Assembly: GCA_003427395.1 (NCBI GenBank)
Contig: BFEA01000695.1
Coordinates: 251,947 to 273,375 of the forward strand
Source: Chara braunii
Taxonomy: Eukaryota > Streptophyta > Charophyceae > Charales > Characeae
Direction: 5' to 3'
Length of the DNA: 21,429 nucleotides
Notes under the pieces: generated by a model
What the model saw: the letters and a program-made list of their open reading frames with translations, nothing else
What the model was told of the DNA's origin: nothing
Database searches by the model: none
Part shown: positions 9,178 to 17,630 of the stretch, in pieces
How the letters are laid out: the number at the start of each line of letters is the position of its first letter
Position numbering within the stretch: position 1 is the stretch's first letter
Position numbers and translations under genes: made by a program

Positions 9178-10151
9178 GATAGAGTAAATATTACTACCCG
9201 ACGGGCTGGCGCGGAAAATAAGCTCATCCGAGACACAGTAATGGAACAAGCCGCGGGGACTAGTGTGGATCAGGAGGAAGTTGAGGCCGGGGAACAAGAG
9301 AAGGTCTATGGAAAAACGACGGAAGAGGAACCGGTAGACAAAGCCACGGCGGCAAAAAAAAAGTTCAGATACCAAATTCCGATTCTGACGCTGCCCGAAT
9401 TAGATGACGCACTGAGCAAACTTCTCGGCACCATGGTCTCAGTATCCTTCCAGACCATGCTGCAGGCAAGCCCGAGACTGCTCAAGGGCCTCAGGCAGCT
9501 ACTGACGTGTAGACATGTAGAAGTAGAGGAGGCTTCGGAACCACAGGAACAAGGACCCGAGGAGGCAGAGGTGCCACAAGGAGTCTCTAACCTCCAAAGC
9601 ATTCCAGAGGGCCTGGAAGACTTGGAAAAAGTTTTTACCGATATTCGTCTGAGTCTGCTGGACCGAGAAGGTGGCGAAGTAATGAGAGCACCGCCCGACA
9701 CTAAACTTAGCTTCCACGCACTGCCTGTAGGAAAACTTAAAGTCCAGGTCGGAACCCACCACACCGATGCATTAGTGGATGGCGGCGCAAAAATTACCCT
9801 CATACGCAACGATCACGGGGTGCACAATAAACAAGGAAGTAGCAGGGAGTAGCAGGGAGTATCAGGGGAGCAGGCGGAGAAATTCTCTTCACTGGGTATG
9901 TTACCAAATGTGCGGTCAGGGCAGGAATTCGGGAATCCATCTGGTTTTTCCAACGGATGACCGTCATTGAAGAAATGGACCACGACATAATCTTTGGGAG
10001 ACCTTGGTGCGCCAATGTAGAAATGATTGGCATGCACTTGTATGATGGCACGTACATGGTAGACATAGAGGATCCGGTGACAGGCCGTGGAGAACTTCTC
10101 CGACTCCTCGGAACTGGAGGGGACCCTCCCAAGGGTAAACAAGCAACCTAG
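9178..10151 (+). pseudogene. Retropepsin-like protease region of Pol, frameshifted
   Basis: This is the aspartic protease segment that would cleave the Gag-Pol precursor. It continues the gag frame: a charged stretch, then RYQIPILTLPELDDALSKLL and an acidic linker, then VGKLKVQVGTHHTDALVDGG with the active-site triad at 9778-9786. The triad reads Asp-Gly-Gly instead of the usual Asp-Ser/Thr-Gly. The frame shifts (net -1) between about 9800 and 9870, inside a local GTAGCAGGGA duplication (about 9837-9860). It resumes as GYVTKCAVRAGI and DHDIIFGRPWC, the latter matching the C-terminal hydrophobic-Gly-Arg block of retropepsins. TAG 10149-10151 ends this stretch, and the same frame continues to the next segment. 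It is inactive in its present form. Confidence 0.75.
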
Positions 10152-10621
10152 TCGCCGACGTTTGAAGAAAGTGCACGGAAATGCACAATCGCACGGATGG
10201 AAGGTACGAAAGAAAGAGTAGAACACATGATTGAGGAAGTCTTTAGCTAGAAGGAGTGGATCAAGATGGGTCTACCCCTGAAGAAGAGGAGGCAAGAGGA
10301 CGAGGCCCTGGAAGTTATGGTGGCAGAAAAAGAGTCAGAAGTCGAACTTGGAGCCAGCCTGCTCAAACCAAAGGAAGGCCGAAACGAAACGTCGGAGGTG
10401 GTGCTTGAAATCCCAGATTTGTTACAACTCGTTAAGGCCATCAGGTATCACAAAGTGGGGGTGGACCCCGCAGCGCTTGCTAGATTTGAGGATGGGGTCC
10501 GAAAGGGCTACTATCTGAATGGGAAGCTAGTCAGCATCCAGCCCCGCGTCTTGGAGGTAGCAAGGCCGATCCCGACGTTCATTTTTTTTTGGAGAACGAT
10601 CCCGGAAGAAATTGTGTGTGA
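10152..10621 (+). pseudogene. Pol linker between protease and RT
   Basis: This segment is in the same frame as the end of the protease region. It is interrupted by TAG at 10149 and 10248, then open from 10266 (MGLPLKKRRQEDEA) through a Lys/Glu-rich stretch and PDLLQLVKAIRYHKVGVDP. A run of nine T at 10582-10590 marks the point where the coding frame changes (net -1). In the new frame a TGA lies at 10619-10621 just before the RT coding sequence. No enzymatic domain is recognised. Its position fits the variable linker between PR and RT. Confidence 0.6.
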
Positions 10622-11700
10622 AAGTACAAACCCGTAGGCAAGAAGGCCAAACCGGTCTCGATCCTGGTAGAAACATCAAAGGAAGAGGCCACAGAAAAGG
10701 AAGAGGAAATCCTATGGGTTATAAGGGAGAGGCGAGCAACGGAAGGGCATCGGATACCTGAGGAGGTAGTAAATACCATGAAAATAGGAGTGGAAGGGTT
10801 TCTAACAGCAGAGGAAACTCAGTTGATAAGGAAGGCGTGTCAGAAGTTCCATTTATCTTTCGCTTTCAATGACCACCAGAAAGGGCGGTTGGACGCAAAG
10901 CTAGTTCCGCCTGTTAGGATCCACATGGTAGAGCATGAATGCTGGAATGATAAAGGGTCTGCCTACGAGTTTGGGATAGCAGCGGAAGTCACTGACCTGC
11001 TTAGGGCCAAGATAGATTCGTTCGTAGCCGAGCCCACCGCATACCCTTATGCAAACAAGTGGTTCGTTTTCCGGAAGCCCAATAAGACGCTCAGGTGGAT
11101 CCAGGACTTGCAGAAGCTTAATGCGGTAACAATTAGGGATGCAAGCTCGCTTCCACAGGCCGACTTGTTGGCAGAATCTCATGCGGGGCGGAGCATTTAC
11201 TCCCTGGTAGACTTGTACTCAGGATATGATCAGTTGCCGCTCGATGCGAGGGATAGACCGTACACTGCAATGCACACCCCCATAGGACAGTTGCAGTAAA
11301 AGGCGCAAGGTACAAGGATGAGACGGAGGTCGAGCCGGGTGTGCGAAAATTTGTCTGGGATCACCTGCAGGATATCAAGGATCTTCTACAGCGGTTCTTC
11401 TATAATATTACCGCAAGTGGGCCAAAGAGTATCCTGGCTGTCCCGGAGGTAACTATACTGGGATTTCGCTGTGGGGCCTATGGGAGGAGACCCGACCCAG
11501 CAAAGATAGATAAGATCTCTCAGTGGCCGACACCCCTGCGTACCACGACGGAAGTATGAGCCTTCCTAGGGGTGGTTGGATTCCGGAGGATCTTCATCAA
11601 AGGTTTCACGAAGATAGCAGAACCTATCCGCGCGATGATTAGGAAAGGTGGCACTATGGATTGGACCGAGGATAGGAAAAAGGCAGTCCAGATCCTAAAG
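10622..11700 (+). pseudogene. Reverse transcriptase with YxDD-box deletion
   Basis: This would copy element RNA into cDNA. Frame 2 is open from about 10622 to 11296 and shows the Ty3/gypsy RT N-terminal half: a fingers region with YPYANKWFVFRKPNKTLRWI, then NAVTIRDASSLPQADLL and SLVDLYSGYDQL, whose Asp at 11210 is the first catalytic residue. After HTPIGQLQ at 11296 the sequence jumps directly to KGARYKDETEVEPGV in another frame (from 11299). The palm section that should hold the second and third catalytic Asp residues (YxDD) is absent, so roughly 30-50 residues are missing. The thumb/connection follows in frame 1 (ITASGPKS, VTILGFRCG, FLGVVGFRRIF), broken by TGA 11557 and ending in a net -1 shift near 11700. 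The enzyme cannot be active. Confidence 0.9.
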
Positions 11701-12254
11701 ACATCCTGTCGTCTGATCAGGTTATCTTATCAGCACCCTGCTTCAATGACGAAGTAGGACGGCCCTTCATCCTAGAGACAGATGGTTGCCCAATAGCAGT
11801 AGGAGGCGTATTGATACAGAAAAGCGAGGAGGGCAAGGAAAGACCGATCAGATTCGAGAGTAGGACCTTGAATTCGGCAGAACGGCGGTACTCGCAGTTC
11901 AAGAAGAAGGTTTTAGCCATCCTACATTGCCTGAAGATCTTCCAGGCATATCTGTTCAGAAGACGATTCGTCTTAAGGATCGATCCCACCAATGTTGCCG
12001 GGGCACTGAAGAATTGTAAGCCTATAGATCTGACCGTCGGCAAATGGATAGGCTTCATATGGCAGTTCGACTACAAGGTCGAGCGGATCGCAGGGCTTCG
12101 AAACAGGGTAGATGGGATGAGTAGGGTATGCATCACGCCGGAGGGAATAGAGGACGCGGAACCGATTGACGCCTTCCTAGATTACGAAGGGGGGCCCCTT
12201 GTTGTGGATAACGAAATGACCGACTCAACGCTTACAACAGGCCAGCTGCTGATT
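11701..12254 (+). pseudogene. RNase H domain of Pol
   Basis: This would degrade the RNA strand of the RNA-cDNA hybrid. It is read in frame 0: FNDEVGRPFILETDG contains the first catalytic Asp (11781-11783), RFESRTLNSAERRYSQ the Glu block, and FVLRIDPTNVAGAL the next Asp. The order and spacing match Ty3/gypsy RNase H. The domain itself has no internal stop. It is cut off from RT by a one-base loss near 11700 and from integrase by TAG 12255-12257. Confidence 0.88.
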
Positions 12255-13829
12255 TAGACCTTGGAAAAGGGCACGCCTGCAGTAGTTGCAGAACTCAGGG
12301 AAGGATCAGTCACCACGGTCAGGCGCAAAGAGGAGAATGACTCGTGGGGAGCAGAAGTTGGGGCCAAAGAGGAACTGATGGCAATGGCCGTGAAAGGGGG
12401 ACGGGACGCCGTGATGACGTTGGCCGAAACCTGGGCGCAAAAGGAATGTCAGTATTGAGTCAACCAGACCCGGGAAGAACAGGATACGGATCGGAAGGAA
12501 CAATAATTCTTTCTCATACAGATGTATGAGGGCGTCTTTAGAGAAATCGGTCAGCTGCTTGTAGGGAACAAACAACCCTCGGAAGTCAGTTCCAAGGCAA
12601 GGGAGGAAGCTGAGAAGTATGTCTTAAGGAATGACCACCTGTTTAAGAAAGAGGAAGGGATGACGCCTAGGCGAGTCGTGTTTGGGAGGTCTAGGCAGCT
12701 GGACGTAATTCGGGCAATGCATGATGGGCTAGATGGAGGTCACCTATCGTCGAAAGGGACACTTGCAAAGATCGTGCCCCTGTATTTCTGGCCAGGAATG
12801 GCAGGCATGGTCGCAACGTACTGTCAGATGTATCTGATATGTCAGGAGAGAAGCTCCGTACGGGTTTACGAGCCCCTTAGGGTCACTCGTGTACTGCGAC
12901 CCGGACACCTTGTTCACCTCGATCTTGCGGTTATACCCGTATCGATGGATGGGTTTAGATACATCTTGGATGCAAGGGATAACCTCAGTGGCTACGTAGA
13001 GGCCGTAACTCTCAAGAGGAAGACAGGAAAAGCAGTGGCCGATTGGGTGGAAGACTTTTATCTAAGACACCCCTACGTGCCCAGGTTTATAGCAGATAAT
13101 GAGACAGAGTTCGTTAACTAGGAGGTGTTGAACAGGCTTAAGATATTGTGCGTGCCAATCAAGATTATTGAGCCTCACCATCCTGAGGCAAATGCACCAG
13201 TAGAAAGGGGCCACCGGACCTTAAAAAACACAATCGCTAAGCTTGCAATAGACAACTTGGGGAACTTGCCACGGTACCTTAAGTAGACAATCTTCTCTGA
13301 TAACATGACACCAAAGAGAACGACGGGATGCATTCCAGTGGAGCTATGGTATGGAAGGGAGATTGACTTCCCAGTGGAGGCCCTCGTCCCTACCAGGAAC
13401 ATGTTAGACGATAATCTGCACTTAACCACGGAGGAGTTAATCACCGCACGTTGCCAGCAGGTCGCCAGGAATGAGGAGGCATCGGAGGAAGTAGTTAATG
13501 GTGAAACGGATAACCGAATGAAGGACAAAGCAAGGGGGGACCAGGTCAAGAACATTCGGAAAGAGCCACTCCAGGTGGGGGAGAAATTGCTAGTTAGAAA
13601 CTCGGCCCTTGAAAGCACATGGTGTGGGCAACTGAGAAAGAGATTCAAAGGACCTTACAGGATCGCTAAGCGGGTGGGACTGAATACGTTCGAACTTGAG
13701 GATCTTGATGGTACTAGCATAAAAAGATCATTTCCGGGACAGAGATTGGCCAGATTGTTTAGCAGGGATCCGGTGGAACAATGGTTACAAGAAGCCCAGG
13801 ACAGGGAAACTGAGGAAATGACAGCCTGA
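12255..13829 (+). pseudogene. Ty3/gypsy integrase, broken by in-frame stops
   Basis: This would insert element cDNA into the host genome. The whole segment is in frame 0 with five in-frame stops (TAG 12255, TGA 12456, TAA 12504, TAG 13119, TAG 13284). The N-terminal zinc domain has His 12720 and His 12741, then Tyr at 12831 and Cys at 12840 where a C-x2-C pair is expected, so one ligand is lost. The catalytic core has Asp 12921 (HLDLAV), Asp 13095 (IADNETEF) and Glu 13203 (PVERGH), with exactly 35 residues between the last two (D,D-35-E). The C-terminal part carries a GPY/F module (FKGPYRIAKRVGLNTFELEDLDG). No chromodomain is visible after it. The stop at 13827-13829 ends Pol. Confidence 0.92.
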
Positions 13830-14243
13830 AAGGCAGGCAAATGGCTATAAGTTTTGGACCGCCTCCCTGTGAAAGTGATCATGACCATAGGGTTTGTTCG
13901 TTTGTGTGTCTTGCTTTTGTGGAACGTGGGGAGACTGTCTGGGCTGACTGTGACTGGGCTTGGGAGCACGGGATAATGTATTATAGTTTTTGTGGGGTAA
14001 CACTGGGGACTGTCTACATGAGGTATTTATGTGTTGGGACAATGTACTATAGTTTTTGTGGCGTGATGCTGTGGACTGCCTACATGGAGCGCCTATGTGT
14101 CGGGACAATGTGTCGAGGGTTCTAAGGGATAATGGGACTACCAACTATGTGGGGGCAAGCAAGAGTTCTAGGGAAGCCTCCAAAGCTGCAAATGGGAGTG
14201 GAAGGGAATGCGTATGTATGAGGGGTTGCGGTAACAGTTATGC
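13830..14243 (+). repeat. 66-bp tandem duplication in the pol-3' ORF spacer
   Basis: Two units (13975-14040 and 14041-14106), each beginning AATGTA(T/C)TATAGTTTTTGTGG and ending GGGAC, are followed by the first bases of a third. They differ at about a dozen positions. The unit is 22 codons long, and a 94-codon frame (13841-14125) reads through both copies, but it has no recognisable domain. The rest of the spacer has no identified feature. Confidence 0.85.
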
Positions 14244-14906
14244 ATGAACAGGACCAGGCAGGGAGAAAACAACAAAGAAAACAACAACATGGAGTCCGGA
14301 AATGAAAACGACAGCAACGCCATCAATAGGCCTACTGAAGGACAGTCGTCGAGACAGGCTGGAGAATCAAGCTCCAGGAAAAGGAAATTATATGTGGGGT
14401 TTGATCACAACCTGGTTGTGAACAGGGGGGGGAGAACACAAGGGACTAGGGGACCTTCACCACCAAGGGAGGGGGAGCCAATAGTCCTCCCCTCTGAAAG
14501 CGATACCAGCAGGGAGGAAGAGAGGAACCCGGGGAAAAGGCCAAGGTTGGAGGAGGAGGAGTCCATCGAGGTCATAGACCTCAGTAGCGGGAAAGAAGAG
14601 GACGAAGTGACAACGCCCACAAGGGAAGATCGGGGAAGAGAGGAGGACCCAGGGGAAGAAAATGACCCATGAAAGAGAGAATTCGGACCAACTTTCAGCG
14701 ATTGGTTCGATCAATGGTCCAGTATTTTGCATTATCCGTGGGCAATGAAGGGCAAGGAAAAGTTGAGCAGGGGAGAAGACATATCTCCAACATCCTTCTT
14801 TTCAGAAGAAACGCTTCTTCATCTACAGACGATAAAGAGGCTAACGGAGCAAGAGATGGAGGACCGTGCAAGGAGGGGGGCTTGGCGCAGGGCACCGGGG
14901 CAGTAA
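14244..14906 (+). pseudogene. 3' accessory ORF with NLS-like and SUMO-interaction-like motifs
   Basis: I do not recognise the family. The frame starts at ATG 14244, is open to a TGA at 14670-14672, and then continues in the same frame with convincing protein-like sequence (FSDWFDQWSSIL, SFFSEETLLHLQTIKRLTEQ) to TAA 14904-14906, about 220 codons in all. The N-terminal 30 residues are Asn/Ser-rich. SSRKRKL and PGKRPRL are monopartite nuclear-localisation-like clusters. IEVIDLSSGKEEDE is a classic SUMO-interaction motif pattern: a hydrophobic core followed by Ser and acidic residues. The C-terminal 65 residues are predicted helical and aromatic. It lies 415 bp after integrase on the same strand. 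A nuclear accessory role for the retroelement, or an env-position gene, is inference. Confidence 0.6.
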
Positions 14907-15856
14907 AAGGGGACAACAGGCATGATGGGAATAGCTGGAAATTGGGGGAGGGTTGACACTTGCACAGGCACAACGACCATTTTGAGTTTCGCACTTGAAC
15001 TCTGTTAAATGGATTGAGATGAGGCAACTTTTCGACTAAGGACTGGGTAATGGGTGCTACTTCATATGAGTCGTTTCTTCAGGAAAAACACATAAGGATC
15101 AGTGCACTTAGACATAGAACTGTGACTGGTTGCGTTGGCTAAGGGCAAGCAAGGGGAAAACAAGGGGGACCTAGATGAGACGAGTCTGTAATGTTGTCAT
15201 TGCATTTCGAACTTTGTCTCCTCCTTTTTTGGGAAGGACTGCAATGAAACTACTTTTTGGGTTGAGGAAACTAGTAGGGGGGGGGGGCTGACCAGTGCTA
15301 CTTTGTATGAGTACTCGCTCCTTCCGGGAAATATGAGTTTTTTTTTACAGTAAGAAAGGGACTAGGGATGATCGATTTTGTCTTAAGGTCATGAACAAGG
15401 ACATGTAAACTCCTGGATATTGGAAGAACGGCAGTTGTTTTTTCTTTTATTTTTGTGTCCATGATTGAATGAGTCTTTGCACAAGTCCTTATGAGAGGTT
15501 AGGGGACCTATGGGTAAGAAGGCATGAAGGACCTTCTTCCCTAGCAGCCTAATCCAACCGGTTCCACGTCGCTTCAGAACAGCAAAATGCATGTGAGTCC
15601 AAAGAAAGAGAAAACATGGAAAGGAGTCAGCACCCCTTGTAATGGTTGAACGGCCGGGTAGGCTAGTGCTGCTTGGGGATACGATCTCCAACTCAAGCAT
15701 TAGACGCTACGTCGGATGTACGGATGGATGTAAGATTGGTAAATGCCATGAGGAAAAGAAAGAAGCATGCGTAAAAACCCAAGACGATGGCCGCCTTCTA
15801 ACCCCCGAGACGAGATAGGATCCGTGCTCTCGAGGCCCACCCCCTCGGGTGCTAAC
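14907..15856 (+). repeat. Diverged about 240-bp direct repeat; no gene
   Basis: GGGTGCTACTTCATATGAGT near 15052 recurs as CAGTGCTACTTTGTATGAGT near 15292, with weaker similarity before and after (TTTCG-ACTTTG upstream, TTC-GG downstream). This is consistent with an old tandem duplication of about 240 bp. An 11-base G run at 15277-15287 follows a purine-rich segment and could be a decayed polypurine tract (the plus-strand primer site next to a 3' LTR). No open frame of interest is seen. Confidence 0.45.
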
Positions 15857-16010
15857 ATTGAAATGGACAAGGATGACCCTAACCAGGCTGTCCAATTGAA
15901 ATGGATAAGGATAGTCCTAACCAGGCTGTCCAATTGCAATGGATAAGAATGACCCTAACTGGGCTGGTCGCCTTGGAAATGGAAAGAACGACCCTAACCA
16001 GGTTGTTCGG
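15857..16010 (+). repeat. 38-bp tandem repeat, four copies
   Basis: Units start at 15857, 15895, 15933 and about 15972, with core ATTGAAATGGA-AAGGATGACC followed by CTAACCAGGCTGTCC. The fourth unit is the most diverged. No coding function is apparent. A reverse-strand frame across it is a by-product of the repeat. Confidence 0.93.
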
Positions 16011-16075
16011 AATGGCCCCTGACAAGGTTCATTCTTTGGAATTGGCACTAGGGTCCCCTTGCATGGCTGCTTGAG

Positions 16076-16330
16076 ATGCATGACATTGGAAGAGTCGAGC
16101 CTCTGAAAAGATATTGGAAAATGCGGAGCTTTGGAAAAGATATTGGAAGAGATGAGCCTTGTAAACGACATTGGAAGAGATATTGGACTCAGCCTGGGAA
16201 GAGATATTGCATTGAGCATTGGATGAAGAAGAAGCACTGGATTGAGATTGAGCATGGGAATGAGACTGAGCATTGAAATTGGATTGAGTATTGAAAATTG
16301 CATTGCAAAAATAGGGGATCCTAGGCAACT
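16076..16330 (+). repeat. Short degenerate ATTGGA/ATTGAG repeat
   Basis: About 250 bases are built from variants of GATATTGGAAGAG, then GCATTGAGCATTGG and ATTGAGATTGAGC. The period is irregular (6 to about 18 bases). It lies directly downstream of the 38-bp array and shares its ATTGAAATGGA wording, so the two may be related. Confidence 0.85.
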
Positions 16331-17205
16331 TGAAATGGACTTGAAAAGAGCTTTGAAATGGAGTTTCTCTTTTCTTCTAGTCTTTGGCCTCGGCAAGAGG
16401 GGGATACCGGTGCACGCACCGCAACCCCAAAGACCTCGATCCCTTTGAGGAAAAAAGTCTCAGCGCGACATGTTCCTCTTCGAGAGGGTGAGGGTTAAAG
16501 GACTAAGGCACCTACCACTTGGATCGGTGCGGGACGTCCGGAACCACCTCCGACAATGAGCTCTAGTCGGTGAGTTCCAACTGCGCTTCCTGTTGAACGC
16601 CTTAACGTCAAAGGGCGAGAGAGTCAAATGGGCAGGAAAGTCATTCTCATCTAGTCTATTTTGCTACTCTCCAACCACACGCCACGTCATAGAGGGGTGG
16701 CATGGCTGTTTGGGTCGGACCACGGCTGCCCGCACTAAGTTGGGCAGCACTGTCCAAGGGGAGAGGCCGGCGAGGTACTGGGTGGAGTCCGCCACCACCA
16801 CGAGGTGTTGACACTGCCCTGCCGGAACATTACAACCATTTCGGGACTAATTGCGAGGTCTTCGTAACTGCACTCGCGAACTGATCGAGAGCCCCAACTC
16901 TCTTGAAAGAAAGAGGCCGGAATCCAGAAAATTACCACTCGGGAGGAACGATTCGCGAGGAACACTCTTACGGTTAGACGAGACCCTAGCAGGCTTGGAT
17001 TGGACCTAACCGATAGACGTGAGGAGGAATCTTGGTATCGGTGCTCGCCACGTAAGAGAACAAAGGTCGAACCGGGTAGAAGAATGAGATGTCGTTCGCT
17101 GGGGAGGAACTGATCACTCTTCCTTTTGTGAAGCGGACGAGCTTGTGTCCTTGACTTGCGGTTGGCAGGCCAAAGGTCTGCGTACCTCCGAGTGAGAACC
17201 AGTCG
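16331..17205. other. No gene recognised; PBS-like site at 17033
   Basis: The short open frames on both strands do not resemble known proteins, including a 186-codon reverse frame at 16735-17295. TGGTATCGGTGC at 17033-17044 matches 10 of 12 bases of the initiator-Met tRNA primer-binding site common in plant LTR elements (TGGTATCAGAGC). The base pair before it is not the CA expected at an LTR end, so this is weak. Confidence 0.35.
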
Positions 17206-17223
17206 CGCGATGGGGACATCGCG
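17206..17223. repeat. Hairpin within a direct repeat, left copy
   Basis: CGCGATGGGGACATCGCG forms a perfect 7-bp stem with a 4-base loop. The surrounding 35-40 bases (through GAGTGGGGGAAA) recur at 18466-18503 with few differences, including a perfect copy of the stem. The two copies lie on either side of the DNA methyltransferase remnant. Confidence 0.75.
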
Positions 17224-17267
17224 TTTTGAGTGGGGGAAAGGTGCGCCATCTACCAATAAATACGCAT

Positions 17268-17556
17268 GGAAAAAGACCTGTAATTGGTTTTGCATGAGCC
17301 TGAGAAAAGGGGTCTGGCAAGACGCCCAGAAAAGAAAAAAGACTTGTAATTGGGTTGCATGGGCCTGAGAAAAGGGGGGGGCCTGACAAGAGGCCGGGAC
17401 AGAAGGGACTTACTTGAGAAAAAGGGTCTGGTTGGACGACCAGGAAGGAAAGAGCTAGTATAATTGATTATGAATGGACTGGTAAGTGGAGGTAGGGCGG
17501 TGTGACTGGCCTGCATGAGTTTGAAAAAAAGAGTCTGGCAAGGCACCTGGGAAAGG
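17268..17556 (+). repeat. Imperfect about 66-bp tandem repeats with G runs
   Basis: Units carry GACTTGTAATTGGGTTGCAT, then GCCTGAGAAAAGGGG and TCTGGCAAGACGCCCAG. Copies begin at about 17272 and 17338, with two more degenerate copies to 17556 (GAGAAAAAGGGTCTGG; GCATGAGTTTGAAAAAAAGAGTCTGGC in two parts). GAGAAAAGGGGGGGG at 17367-17381 is polypurine-tract-like. Confidence 0.8.
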
Positions 17557-17630
17557 AATGTTCAAAGGGAAGAACTGAGCAGCACACATGAAAATCAAGA
17601 CAAGGGAAAAAGACAAGGATTGGCAAAAGG

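Larger units (their letters stand above)
3472..14906 (+). mobile_element. Degenerate multi-ORF Ty3/gypsy LTR retrotransposon, LTRs not found
   Basis: The core gag-PR-RT-RH-IN order and the GPY/F integrase identify a Ty3/gypsy (Metaviridae-type) element. The interval given covers the recognisable internal region, including accessory ORFs A-D upstream and the SIM-type ORF downstream. Inclusion of these accessory ORFs is inferred from shared strand, colinearity and similar decay, with no terminal repeat seen between them and gag-pol. Neither LTR, PBS nor a certain polypurine tract was located, so the true ends are unknown and could lie well outside. Confidence 0.7.

Noticed and set aside
15265-15300. 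Polypurine tract and 3' LTR start after the 11-G run
   Set aside because: The bases that follow (TGACCAGTGCTAC) do not recur on the 5' side. The similarity to 15052 is better explained as a local duplication.
15917-16396. 159-codon reverse frame rich in Ser/Leu/Pro
   Set aside because: Generated by the 38-bp and ATTGGA repeats, and several overlapping frames look similar.
16735-17295. 186-codon reverse frame
   Set aside because: No domain recognised; it crosses the hairpin repeat and has no supporting conservation within the window.
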